Source: Lucifuga dentata (taxonomy: Eukaryota; Chordata; Actinopteri; Ophidiiformes; Bythitidae). Taken from it: a stretch of DNA of 64,000 nt. Of the stretch, positions 10,676-25,400 are shown piece by piece (the stretch's first letter is position 1; every line of letters begins with the position of its first letter). The notes under the pieces are model-generated. The model saw only the letters and a program-made list of their open reading frames with translations. It was not told the origin of the DNA and made no database searches. The position numbers and the translations under genes were made by a program. The stretch lies in NCBI GenBank assembly GCA_014773175.1, contig VXCM01000803.1, positions 62,001-126,000 on the forward strand, read 5' to 3'.

Positions 10676-13600
10676 CTAGAGGACACAAAAAAAGGGAAGA
10701 ATCAGAGGCAAGAATGTTAATCCTAAGGGCTGAAAGCTTCTGCAAACTACAAAATAAAGTGAGAGATGATTGCAAAGGCTGTGGAACTATCGCTAAACAT
10801 GGCAGTCATGAGCTGCCCTACTTTCTGCAGCCTGCAAACTCTTTCCAAGAACCTGAAGAATGCAGCCCTAAAGGAAACATGAATATAATAGCATTACTGC
10901 CCAGCTGCAGACAACGGTGAAGTGTGTGGAGGGTGATCGAACAAGTTCAGTGCAAAATACATGTGGTGCTATGCTTTGGTTGCAAGGTTTCGGTTCGCCT
11001 GCGAGAACAACCTTCAGACTTAAGGCAAAGCTTCACCATCCTAAAGTTTTATTAATTCTGTACTGCAGAATACAATGGATCCAACGTGTGATGTGATGAC
11101 ACCCCCCCCCCCCATTCTAAGTGAAGTGCTACAACATGGACAAGGATGAGGGAAGGCCCTGCTGTAACATGAGAACCAGCAGCAGGGGCTGACGATCAGG
11201 TCTAGTGTTGACCTGATGACAGGTCAGAGGTTGAACTGCAGATTGTTATCACTGGCTCCGGTTTCACACTCACTCCCTCTCAATTGCTTTGCTCATTGTG
11301 TTGTTGTTGTTGCGTGTGTGTGTGTTTAAAAGCAGAGATTGGCATTGGAGCTGGAGATGCCTGTGAGGGGCAACGGGAGTTAACTGGACTCTTGTGACCC
11401 CCACCTGAAACCCTTTTAGGGTTAGAAACACAACTCCAAAGACCAAAGTGAGGAGTGTGCAAGGTGGCAGTGATGGTGCAAGAGAAATGACAGGGAAAGG
11501 GGAGTAATTAGTATCAGGTTTCCGCAGGGTCCTCGTGGAAAAATTCACTTTGGTGCTGCTTCTCCATTTCAAGGACACTTGTGTACAGAATTTGGTTTAA
11601 GTATGAGGTTAGCTGTAAAATGCCTGTGGCTTCTCATGGATTGTGTGCTGTTATTCTCCATAAGGCAACATAATATAGTACCAGTGCTCAATCTCTGATG
11701 TGAATCTCAACAAATTAAACAGTCTACAATTAAACATACAAAATAACTGGTATGATCCTTTAAAACACATATGCATTTCTTTTTTACTCTGTATTTTTGA
11801 AAAAAAAAGTTTAATTTGCAGTTTTATCAGTAAAACAGTTATCAGCAAATTATTGAAAAAAGGTTATGTAACTGATCTCGTTTCAATAAAATAAAGTTGA
11901 ACTTCAGCCATTTTGTTCCTATTTACCTAATATCAATGGCTTCATAAGAGGGGGCTGCAGAGGGAGAGTGACTAAACTAATGTTTTACCATGATTGACAC
12001 AAAATCTTTACACTATTACCTGAAGGATGAGATAATCACTTTGTTTACGTGAAATCAGACAAAAACAGCGTCATTTTCGGAAAAGAGTGACGGCAATGAT
12101 GACAATCATAATACAAAGCACAGCGTGAGCAACAATAACATGCAAATAACCCAAGACCAAACAGTGTCTATGTTTGGGAAGATGTTGGTCTGACCTGATA
12201 TCATGTGGGAGTCCTGACTGCTCCAGACTGTACTGAATAACAGCTATCTTGCATAATGTCTTCAAATTAGGGCCTGGATAGAAGAGAAGAGAAAGCGTAA
12301 TGAGTCACAGACTGATCACAGGAACTAATAATGCTCCAGCTTGGAGTATCCATTTCAGTTATGGAAATTCAATATGGAGCTGTGCAGGTGGGATCAAACA
12401 ACCTGTAAGTCAAGGGGGTTAAATTTTGTCTGCATTATAACAAAAAAAAATCAGCATATTTTTTTTTACAGCACAGCGCAGGAAAAACATCTGAAACAGA
12501 CACAGTGTCTTATTATCAACCCACAAACTTCCTCAGTGTTCCCATCGCTGTCCTGGTTGTTCAACCATATGGACGGTGAGAAACAGTGAGAAGGGACACG
12601 CGACTGGTACGTGGAGGTGTGTGCCACAGGGATGCCGCTGGGTCCTGCCAGTCCCATACGGTCCCTGTGTCTTTTTCAAACCCACGTACACAAACCCTCA
12701 CTGTGACCTCACAGCATTACAGGCTGCCCCAGCGCAAGCAGGAAATGGCTTTATTTGGTAGTTGTGAGGCGGAAGTGCCCAGTGTGACAGAAGGAAGCAG
12801 GGCCAAGGCCAGCCGTGCAACAGGTCAGGCAAGAAAAGAGAGAGACAGTAGTGAAAGTGAATATAATTAATGGAAGCACACACCGGATGTATAATTTAAA
12901 AAGGCATCCTTGGAGATTAGACCCAGGGAAAGGTCAAGAGTTCCACAATTCCATTGCAAATTTTACACGCCTTCTTTAATTAATGACATGAATAATGATG
13001 GGGAGTACTTACTGAAGTCTAAGATGTACAGGTCAGAATGATCCATGAGGTTAAATTCGTCACCCATTCCTTGCTCCGGGCAGGGGCTGTAAAGAAAGAA
13101 AAAAGTGTTTTGGGGGGTCAGAGTTGTCAATGTAAAGATGATGAAACTGAGAACTTGGAAATGGTCAAGACTTCAAATCTATTCCAGTCAAGATTAACTC
13201 CTAAAACTTCCTGTCTTATTTCCTGAGTACAAGCCAAATGACCCACTAAGGCTGCAATAGCTGATTAACTGTTGTGCAGGATAACATTAACGTGTTATCA
13301 ACCAGGTATGTGATCATGACCAAGCCCTGAGACAGGCAGCCACTGAGTATTCCCAAAGAGAGAGTCGAGCTGCTCACACGAGGCTCTGGCTTCCTTATCA
13401 TGGGCTGGCATGATTTAAGCCCACAGGAAGTGGAGCGCTGCGCTGAGACGGCCGGCTGTCTCATGCAGATAGTCTCTCAGACTTGTGCAGCTGTTGCTAT
13501 CGCTGCACATCTGTTTCCTGCCATAGCTTAACACACTCCACTACCACCTGTGACACACCTGATACACCACAGTTGAGTGCATCAGATGACTCCGTTTTGC

Positions 13601-16600
13601 CCCATTTTACAATAATTCTCTTCACTCATCATCTTTATATTATCATCTCTTCATTTAAAACACAAAATATGGGCACTGGGGAGAATAAAAGATTTAATCA
13701 AGACAGTATTTATCTTCCAGCAAATGTACTTGATGCACATCATTGCCTTATATTTGTAACAAAACAGTTCACCAATTGCACCACACTGGTGGATAAAAAA
13801 TGTGATTTATAGTTTTGTTTGTTTTTTTTAAATGGTAATCAGAGGACAGTTTTGGCCAGTCTGGTGGTTAACCAAGCAGGTTCATGCTTTTGAATATCTA
13901 TTATGGAGAATAACTACGGCAGCCGGTCGGTCCTTAAGACTACATTAGCAACAAACAACATCAATCCAGTATTGTTGAAGCAATCCAGCAGATAACACTT
14001 GTTTCGAATTGCCTACTGCACTTAACTGTATGTTTCCCTTTTCCTGCAATCCCTTCCCATTGTTCATTCCCATCCCACAACATCCTCAACACCACAGGAA
14101 CCATGAACGTTTTCAAGAACTCAGCAACACGTCCTTCATTTCAGGAGCAATAGTTCCCAAACCATTTTTTTTTTAATCTACTACTTCATGTCAGGTATTT
14201 TACGATGGTTCAGGAACTGCTGGGTGAAGCTCTTAAGGCTCAATATTGCTAACTGGTCAGATGCAAGCTTCCCCAGATAGACAACCGTCATTTTTGAATG
14301 GTCACATTTTGGTAGTTTTTGTATGCAGTGAAACAAAATATCTTATGACTTTTATTGGAACCTGGAATTTCTCATAAAGTGAAACAGTGTAAAGAAAAGA
14401 AGTCAATAATAACGCATGACTAATGAAAAAACAACAATCATAGCGGCTCCAACAGATAAAGCAGTAAGCAGCACGATACGATGAATGCTATTCTGGCACA
14501 TCAACCAGCATACTCTGGTATAGTCAGTATGAGATATTCTTGCTGTGTCTTTTTTATGATGAGGAATTGTCACCAGAAGGTTAGTTGTGTGTTTGGCTGT
14601 GGTAATTATGTGGCCATGTAGGTGTCACTTGTTCCAATTTCCATAATCTTTATGGTACTTGAAGCATGGAAATGTGAGCAAGGAAGTTGCTACTCTGGAT
14701 TGTTCCGGGTAAAGCATTTCCTAATTTAGTTCTGAACTTCTAGTGCATTAAGCTTCTGCCACCGTCTTTTCATCCATCAATCTCTATTTCTCTTTCCCGC
14801 TGTCCTCCCCATCGTGTCTCCCGTTCGCTGCATGTTCAGGATGTCGTAAGGGTTTTACGTTGCTAATCTTCCCTAAACAAACACGATGGTGGCTTAAGGC
14901 AGCCAGGAGAGGTGCAGAGCACGAGCTCAGTCGTCCCAGGGGGCCAGCTGGGGAAGTCATTATGCCCCCTGCCCCCCAGGAGGTGATCCACCCGGGCTTA
15001 CAGCAGGAGCCTCTATCAGAATCCCCACGACCACCCAAGCCCCCCACTCCCTAGTCATCATCAAACTGGCTGCTCCTGCCTCCGCAGCTGAACCTGCTGT
15101 GTGTTGCTAGCTGTAACATTACTGCAGAGGTAATAAAATGTTAGTGGTTTTCAATTTTGTCTCATTTTATCACCATCTGTACACCTCGACTTTAATTTAA
15201 GTGCTTGCCCTTTATTTGTTATATATTTATTGGCCCTGTAAAAAGGTCATATAGTACTGGATTATGCAAAATGCCTATTTAGAGGGACTTTTAAAGGATC
15301 GTGACAGTAGTTCTGCATGCTTTAACCTAATAAATACAACCCACATACAGCTTATGTTACTGCCAACAACCTTCCAAAACATAAAAATGTAATTTAGTTT
15401 CCCCTCTTATTTTGCCAACGCTCCTAATCTTTCAGAATCAATTGTTCAGGTGATACACTCACCTTAAAATTCAATGTTCTGCCTGCTTACATGTGGGTGT
15501 AGAAGGCATGGCTGTTTTATTTTCTCCATAAAAGCAGTCTCCTGAGACTATATTCCCTGGTGAAAAAAAAATTTCTCCATGTTCGATCAGTTAAATTTAG
15601 CAATTTTGACAAAACATAATAATGGCATGTGGTCCGGGCTGTGATAGATTATCTCAAGCATATTTCAAGTCTCTACAAGATTATTTTTATAGTGTATTAG
15701 AAAGAACCAAAACCAATGGCAGTCTGGAAGGCAAGTGTATTTATTGAGCTCAAACATGCAAAATCACAGGTATGATCTTTTAATGAATCCATACCATGCA
15801 TACAAGAAAAAAAATTAACACACTTATCAATGTGAAAGCATTAACTTTTTCCCATTGTATAAAACTCTTGTTTCCATAGTAACAGAGGGAACAGCTTCCA
15901 TCATATGAGATATGCAGAGTAGACATCTATGTACTGTAAGACTGCAATTTCTCACAAGGATGATTCACATTATGATATTTATTACCTCGTATATACTAGG
16001 TTTTGCATATTGTATGCAATCCACTTCATGAAAGGGGCAAAAAAAAAAAAAAAAAANAAAAAAAAAAAAAAAAATCAAATGGTTATATGATATATATTAG
16101 TGGAAATCAGCTTAATGTGAACACATTTATTTATTTATTTCATTGGATCCCCCTGAGTTGAAGCCTCTGCAACAACTGTTCTTTCTGGGGTCCACTCAAT
16201 CAAACATAACAAAAATCACACATTTAGGTTAAAAAAAAAAAAAAAAAAAAGGCCAATTACAGAATCAATCTACATGATCTCAAAATACATGATAAAATAT
16301 CCAAACACATCACAAATGATACAATCATATCTGACTTCAGTGATTCACCCTCTGCCAACCAAGAACAGACAACAAGGCCACAGCAAACACAGGACCTTAC
16401 ACTGGACAGTGGGGGGGNGGGGGGGAATAATAATTTAACCTTAAATAAGCTTTTAATTTCCTTTAAAAACAGTTTTAACATGTAAAAGTAGGTTATTCCA
16501 ATGAATAACTGCCCTATACAGGACTTAGCAGACATACAACACGTAACAGACTCTGTAACAGATGTAATGAAAGGGAACATATGTATCTAAAAAGCACACC

Positions 16601-19600
16601 GCTGTAGCTGTCATTAACTACTGTGCAAGCTGATGTGGAGAGAGAGTGGGTGCAGGTCTCAGATGCTGACGTGTGAAAAGTGCAGATAAGGGGATGCTTT
16701 TACAGGAGCAACAGTAGAGAAGAGGAGCGCACTCCCTTGGGAAAAGGCTTTCTCATGTGCTCATGGACAATGTTAGCTGGGTGTGAAATCCAGCAGAACG
16801 TTAGGGATGGGGTCACGCTTTGCTGGCTGCAAAAAGGAAGAGGGAGAAGAGGGTGAAGAGGGTGAAGAGGATCCCAGAGGCAGAGAATGATGAAGAGGGG
16901 AGTCTGACAGAGTGGCAGTGTAGCTGGAAGCGGGAAAGTCACAGGGTGTGACTTTATGTAGCATCCTGGTGTTTGACGGGTCACTTTGTTACACAAGCAA
17001 CAAAGTATCACTACGTGTAAAGTGCTCCTCCTCCTCCTAAAGCAGAAGTGGTTTCCAGTCGGAATCAGGCCTGACTGATGCCGCTGCCCCNTGCTATTTC
17101 AAACAACACTAAACGAGGGTGTCTAATCACCCTATTGCCGGTCTTTTCCAGTAATACACTGCCTGCTGCACCTAATCATCTTCCAAACCTAGGGTCTCAA
17201 AAACCAAGAAAGAGTAGGACTGCAGCCCTAAAATTAACGAGGGAAAACCACAGAGCCTGGGAACATTCTAACTTGTCTGAAGTGTCCAGGAATTTAAGAG
17301 ACAACAACTTTGGCAAATTGCTCTCAAAAGCCGCAATGATGCAAATGAAGAGAGAAGAAAAGATTGAAATCCCATCAGTGACACCTCTGCTCTTGAAACA
17401 CAAACGTTGGCGTAAAGACGTAGCTAAAATCTTTCCTGCCGTGGGCAAGTCTTCCGTGGCTTCATTGGCCATATCCTCATTCTTGAGCTGATGGTGATCT
17501 GCATCCTTTTCCTTTCTCCACTTCCTATTGAACTTTGGTCCTTCAGAATCAGGCAGCTCAAAGGAACTCATCACGCACTACAACTTCCTGAAAGCACGCT
17601 ATCAGCATGACCATATGTGCATTGAATGCATTCTCAGTAGCACCTTGGTGTAAGTAAATGGGAATGATGGAAATCAGTAGTGATAGTGCAACAAACAGGT
17701 GACCAAGCAGTACTTTGTAAACTACTATGAGATTTTAAGTTAATACAGCACTGAACTGCTGTGATGGACGAGTGCATGTCAGATATGACCAGAAGATCCT
17801 TAAAAGCATTTCAGGATTATTTTTGCTTGACATGTAACCAACCATTCACCAATTGTTATGCAACTGTAATTGTATGATGACAATAACTTAAATATAATTT
17901 GATTTACTACTTTTTCTCATTTTCAGTCAGTGTATAAACACATTTTGATGAAATGATACGGCCTACATGAATTGATCTTATTTAAAAGGACAATACCATT
18001 AGTTTTGCATAACCTACATATATGTTATGTTACTGATAACTATTTACCAAAACATACTAGTGAAGTGGTAAATATTAGAATTGTTTTTCCTACCTTCCAG
18101 ACTGCCATTTGAGAAAAGTAATCCATCATGGTGAACACGACATCTATTCAATGTTTTATCAAAGTAACTTTATTTAATTGATCTAACACGGAACTGCACG
18201 GGAGAAAATTATGTCTCTGCCAGGGAATGCAGCCCCAGCAGAAGACGGCTTTTACAGAGAAATTCAAAATGACCTGCTAAAATGGACTTACGTTTTAGCA
18301 GGTCAAACATTAAATTTTCAAGTGGGGCATAGCACTTGATTTGATTTCTAACCCAAAAACTATAATACGGTTTCATGTTTTGGAAAATGGTTGTCAGTAA
18401 CGTAATGTGTATGCAGGTAGTATTAATTGGGCTTAGTGCAAAATAACCAGTATGGTCCTTTAAAAGGTTTACTAGACTGATAAGAGTGAAACTGTTAATA
18501 GTTTTGATACTTTCCACATATAAGGTTAGACCTAACACTGCTTAAATAAATCTCATTGATCTGGCAATCAGAGGTCCATAGATTCCCATCCAGTCCTTCT
18601 GCCTTAATCTCTGCTGTCTCACCTAGACTTAAGAAGCTATCTGTGCCCCCTCCTGGGCAGAGGCTGGCTGCTCAGACCTAAACCCCATGCAGAGGATGAG
18701 ACACAAACTACAGCTGGCTTCCAGAGACAGACCTGGCTTCAGATTAGCCAGAGGACACAGCAGTTGCTATTGGACCGTGCATGTCAAATTGTAACTCACA
18801 GGCAAAATGTCCTCCTAGTGATAATTACAGAAAGAAAAGCTGTCACTGCGACTCTCAACAAACAGAAATTTAATCTATTTTATCAGGATATCTTAAAATC
18901 AACCTAGCTGCCTGCAAAATGAGGAAGTGGAATTAAATAACATTTCAGGGTCTTGACTGCAGCTGGTTGACATACAGAGAAAATCCAAGGGGGGAGTCAA
19001 ATCCTCCCCTGCAGCTGATGGTGTCATTTTGGAAAAAGAAGTTGCTTCCTTTATAGCTCTTCATCTTTAGATGAGTATCAAGGTCAGCTGCCCACCAGGA
19101 AACACTCACAACAGAATATACTGCGTGCGTTTTGGGCTGCAAGTTTTATCAGAATAGTTCAATGTTAGTTGAAAAATTATTTTTCACAACAAAAGTTAGA
19201 ACTGTTTTACTAAAACTCTCATAACTAACATAGACATTGTTTCTGTTAAGTAATTTTGCTTGTCATTTTTACTTAGCTTCATAGTTAAAGGATCATACCG
19301 GTGATCATGCATGTTTGAGCCCAACATGCATAACTCCCTTACATGTTACATTACTAACAACCAATTTCCAAAACATAAAACTGGGTTGTAATTTTCCTGT
19401 TATTTTTTTTTCAAATCCCCTAATCTTTCATAATAAAATATTCAGGTGATACACTCACCTTAAAATTCAATGTTTCGTTTTTGAATTAAAATAGGTTATT
19501 TTAATTTCTCGGTAAAAGCCATCTGGGACTATATTTTCTGGCAGAGAAATACACTGTCTTCTGTGCAGCTCTGGTTAGATCGGTTAAATCAAGTTACTTC

Positions 19601-22362
19601 AGCAAAGAAAAACTTAATATACATAGTGTTTGCTGTAATTGATTGCTTATCTCAAGCATGTTTCAAGTCTCTAGAAGTTGATTTTAACAACATACTGGAA
19701 TTAACTAAACCAATGGCAGTCTGGAAGGTAGGAAAAAAAGTGTATGTGGGTTGTATGTACTGGGCTCAAACATGCATAATCATCGGTATGAGCCTTTAAG
19801 TTCATCTATGGTGAGGAATTTATAAATAAAAAGTTTTTTTTAGTTGCTGGTAAATCAACTGGTTAACATGATCAACAGCATCACAAAACATCACCTATGC
19901 AGGCTGTTTATTTGAGCTGCTGTGTAACACTCAGCCTGTGACACCTTCATGTACACAGTCTGTTAGTGGGTTAAGGAGGGTTAAGATGCAGATGAAATAC
20001 TATCATGAGTTCGTCTTTGAAGAGTGTGCTGCCCCGAGGTCTTGTCCCACCACGTGCGGGATGCCCTATATCCTGTTAGGGTCACCTCCACTGTTTGACA
20101 AGTTTTATCTCAGGCTTACTAAACACACACTCACAAGACGCACAGACAACAAAGGAAACTTCTGCAGTCTACCCTCTGACACATAAGGGCAAATAACAAC
20201 ATGTGTGTGGCATCAAGATCTATGGTTTGTTGGTATCCATGTTTCAATGGAGCCAATGTAAATCTGCCAGAGCTTCAGCCATTACAGGCTGCAGTAAACC
20301 CAGATGATGTCTAGAATTAAGATTTAACATGAATAAGAATAGAGCACAGGGGTTTTCATGCAATGCTAGGGAAGACAGACTGTTTTTCAGAAGTTCTGCC
20401 TCAGCTCCATGTTGTGTTTAGACTAACCTTTGAACTTTCAGGTTTAACAGCGATAATAAGCCACACTTCAACCAGCTGGACAATCGTAACAGCAGCCCTT
20501 TCAGCTGCTGATAAAGTACAAAATGGACTTGCAGGCGATATCCAGGCACCAGGCTTTTGACCTTACTGATCTACTAAGCAAAATCACTGGGCTCCATAGT
20601 AGCTTTCTGGCTCGATAACACGGCAGGTAAAATTCCATACTGATTAAATATCATGCAGAGAGTTTGGCGGATTAAAGAAGAGATTTTGGGCTGGGATGTT
20701 TTGGCTACCAGGGAGATTACCTCCTATGTGGTCTCCCCCTGGCTCAGAGTCTATAGCAGCCTTATGCTCTCTAATTCAAATCGTGTTGTCAACAGAACAA
20801 CCAATTAATCAATTTTGTTTGGATGTTAGCTTGAACCCAAACAAGCATGGATTAATTATCAAAATATGTCATATTTATTCTTACATTCAACGTTTCCACC
20901 AGCACTGAGCCAAAATCCTAAATCAGGATAAAGAGTATACAAACAAGTAAATGAAGCCAAATTTCTGCCTCCAATGTTGGGAATGTCGTCATTGTGCATT
21001 TAATCTTTCCAAATGTAGTGAGCAACTCTCAATATTGCCAAGTGGACCACATGCGTGATGGCTGGCAAGGCAAAGCAAGTGTGTGCGTGTGTGTGCACTG
21101 TTCTGATGTCAGGTTAACAGGAAGAGCTGTGAGTCATGAGTCATGTGAATACATCCAAACATGGAAACACACAAAATGGCACGCTGCACAGGAAAGATAG
21201 AATGATGGAGCGTGTGTGTTTGAAGAGTGGAGGTCAGTGGGAGATCTCAGCTGGACTTCTTTTCTTTGAATAAAACTCTGAACCAAGGGAAGTGAATCAT
21301 AATCATCACATCATAATTGGTAAGATTTGAAAAATTGCAATATGATGCCCTTCCGCAATAACTCGGCGCCACAGCAGCACACGTGGGATCACAATCAAAT
21401 TTAGGTATTGGTTGGAGGTATGACTAATATGTCAAAAAAAAAAAAAGTCTTGTTAGGCTACGTCAACTTTCTTGATGAGTTGAGCTTTCCAAAGCACAGG
21501 GATGGCATCAAAGAGACTGTTCATCATTAANACACACACACACACTCCCCCACTTGCAGTGAAAGGCAATTAAAACCACCTTAGAAGAACACTCACGATC
21601 AGCAGCCAACATTAAAGTGTTGAAAGCTAAAAAGGCACAAGATTCTTAATTCTACTGAGGATTTGAGTTTTATTTTTATGGACTAGACAAAGTATATTCA
21701 CAAAACGTGGTGATGTAATGAATAAACCTCATCAAGTCCAAGTAGTTCAAGAGCCAGTGCCAGATACTCATTTAGAGATTCCAAGCTGCCTGCTCCCAGC
21801 ATGCCAATCTGTCATGTCCTTGTTCATATCCTGCCCCTCAGAGGATGCCCTGTTCCCAACCTTACAATGTTTCCTAATTTAGCACAACCTGGGCTTGTCG
21901 TAAGCAATTATACACAGACTGAGATGCATGCCAACAATGACAACATCCACCGAGTATGAGATCCATGATCTAAGTGGCACTTTTTATGTTGGATTCAACT
22001 CCAGCAATATTAGAGAACTAGACCTCGATCCATGAGAATAATTAGTACAGACTCCAATCCACTTATTGCTTGTCTGTGTAGGTGAAGGTCAGTGCAGGTG
22101 GAGTTAGTCATGCATGGGCCTTCCTTCACGGGGAAGCGAGCAGGTCTCAGTAAATGAGTGTAGCAGAGGTGCTGGGGGTATATCAAATTGCACTCCGTGA
22201 GAAAGAACTCTCCCCGAGGTCATAAATCAGCGATGGGGCAGAATTTCGCGCCTTTCTGCAGCTCTGCAGGCTGTTTACACTGGCGTAAGTGGCATTCAAT
22301 AGACTGCCATTAATGCCCAGTCGGTCATTCACCCAAGCGTGCGCGCGTGCACACACACACGC

Positions 22363-22419
<57 letters not shown>

Positions 22420-25400
22420 TAAAGGAGAGCAAGTACATACCAACAAAGACAAACACACTCCCCTACAATAGATATTTAACAGTAAAACACTGTAAAATGG
22501 CCAACAAATTAAAAGCGCTCAAAAAGTGAAATCAAATGTAACCATTACAGGACATACCAGTGATTTAGCATGTCTGAGCTCAATAAATACTGCTCGCATG
22601 CACGTTACATTACTGACAACTATTTTACAAAACATAAAATCGCATTTATTTTCCATGTTATTTTGCCAAATCCCCTAATCTTTCTAAATCAAATGTTCAG
22701 GTGATACACCCACCTTAAAATTCAATGTGGCTAACACTAACGCATGATTGCAGAAAGCACAGTCATTTTAATTTCTCAGTAAAAGCCATCTTATCCACAG
22801 ACTACATTCCCTGGCAGAGGCATACATCTTCCATGTTGCTTCATGTTGGATCAGTTAAATTAAAACAAGACTTTTTTTTATAGACAACATGTTCAGTGGA
22901 TTATTTTATCTCAAGCAGGTTTCAATTCTCTACAAGTTGATTTTACTAGCATACTGGAATGAACTGAAACCAATGGCAGTCTGGAAAGTAGGAAAAACAA
23001 TTCTAAAATGTACCCCTCCAGCAGCACTTTTTAGAAAATGGCAAGTGGCAGTAATATAACATATATGAGTGTTGTATATATTGGACTCAAAATCAACAGT
23101 ATGTTCCTTTAAAGCTCAATTTTAATCCAAGCATATTCTAACACGGAACAGTTGGAATCACAATCCCATATCACGCCTGCACCAAGGTTTGTGTGCCTCT
23201 AACTTGTGTTATTTTATTTGCATGTAGAATATTGGTTTAATTTAGCTGCATTGAGTGTATCACATTGTGCACTGATACTTATTTTAGCCACGGGTTTAGC
23301 TCAAAAGCCAGTATAACCCCTTTGAAAGGAGAGGGCTCTTGGACTTAATAGTTTTATTGTACTTCACTAAAGCAATAAATTTTCCCTACACAAATTCCTG
23401 CAGGAATAAATATCCACAGAGGGGTTCTGCTTTGGATCAATCCAAAAGGACAATCTTCCCAGGATAACAGGTTGTGGACCATAAATTTGAACACCAATTT
23501 CCTTGGCAGACCTTCCAAAATTAGCAGCGCCACAAAAACTACAAGCAAGATGTCCAGCAAGTAATTCATGGCGGCCTGTGCAATCATTTATCAATTTCAT
23601 TGCGACAGATACAAATAACTTTTTTTTGTCCTGTTAATTGCCCTCCAGTTGTTAGGTCATGCAACAATAAACAAAGAGCACGGGTTAGCTGCAAACGTGA
23701 TGTTCACACCATGATAGTATGGTATTGGTGAAAAAATACACACTCTCCATCTAAGAGAGTTATGAGCTGTATCAGTGCAAATCACAGAACAAATTAAAAC
23801 ACCAGTCAATGCACCTATTCAGCTCCCCATGTCCAAAAGGAGAAAGCAAAAGTAAACAAACAAGTGTGAAAAGCAGCATCTTTGTGTGTTTGTGTGTCTG
23901 AGTTTGCGTGCACATCTTATGGGAGTTCCTGTGTGTAAGAGGCTTAAGTGTACTCATGTAAACAACAATAGTCCAATGCTGGTCCAGAGAACCTGTGTGG
24001 GCAGCTTGCTCAGGGCCTATAAGAATCGTGCTCTAATTTATACAGTAACAGCAAACAAGGTCTTGAGAGAAACACACACAGACACACACTGCAGAAAAAC
24101 TGAATCCTCCACGTTCCAAATGACACAAAGAAAAACAACGTGCTTATGCATTCATGTCTCTCTGTGAACAGCACAAGCTAAAAGAAAAGGTAAAAGACTT
24201 GTCTGACTCTTAGGAAATCTGAAATCTGCACCGAGCCTCTCAGACAGGATGTCCAGACATCAGGAGATGTTTTGTGATGTTTGATTTCTCCCTCTGCTCA
24301 TCCAGCAGCACCTTCCATCCTCCACTGAGCCCCCTTACACTCCCTTTTTCAGCCCCTATCTGCTCACAACAGGAAATCATGACTCCTGAAAAGCCATTCT
24401 GGTGTAATCCCGGCGAGAAACCAAACAATGCGTACACAATATTAAGGAATAAGTGCCAGCTCTCCGCCTTCCAGGAACTGAATTTGCTGATTTGAAACAA
24501 CAAAAATATATCTGCAGAGGAGTGTAGTGTAAATACAAGTTTATGAATTATGCATTGCAATTTAAAAACATCCCTAAAAAATGCTTCTTTTCTGTTGCAC
24601 TGTATCTGATTTATATTCATTACTTATAGCTTATGCTAACAGTTGAACAACAAGAAGGCACTCTGAGAGCGCAAACCTCCACCAACAAAATCCCCAATAA
24701 AAAAAAACTTATGGAAAAAATGAACCAACATGACATTTTTTTTTTTTTTTTTTNTTTTTTTTTTTTTTTTTTAAACTGGCCCATTAGTATTGATTTTATA
24801 GGCTGCGTCAGGAATATGATCTGGATCAACTCCAAAATTTAATCACTTCTTCCTCTTGACATATTTATCTATCTCCAAATTTCATCCATATCTGCCCATA
24901 ACTTTTCAAGCTATCCTGCTAAAACAGACAAACAAATGCCAGTAATCACATAACCCCCATGACAGAGGTAATAATAATTATAATAACGTTTCATAATGAT
25001 GAAGCAAGACTACACTTGTGTATTTGGGTTTGCTGCTCCTCATGCTGTGCTAGGTAGTGGAGCAATTAAAAAAAAAAATCATTCAGCAATGGTCAGAGGC
25101 CTCAAAGATTTCGGGGTTTGTAGACGTAGTGGAGCTGAGAGGACTCTTATCCGTAAACTCCCGATCCCCACTATCAGCTTATCCCAGTGGGGTTTGGCTG
25201 ATAAAACAGCCTTGCTGATAAAAGAAGCCCAGGTCCCGGGACACTCTGGGACTCTCGGACCATGCTAATGCTGTTAGCTACCTCATTACTCCACTAACTA
25301 CTAGCCTATCAGAAGGCCATCGCCAGCCCAACGGCACCTCAAGCTACAATATGAACCCCCCCGCCAGCACTACTGTCTTACAGCCATCAAGGGATCATCA

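Noticed and set aside
12586..12870. 94-codon frame upstream of klhdc3 coding exon 9
   Set aside because: Lies on the opposite strand within an intron; no family recognised.
22289..22529. Frames rich in His-Thr or Cys-Val
   Set aside because: Direct translation of the CA microsatellite.
23354..23600. Two overlapping 77-codon minus-strand frames, one hydrophobic
   Set aside because: Frames overlap each other, no family recognised, no splice or start context; probably chance.
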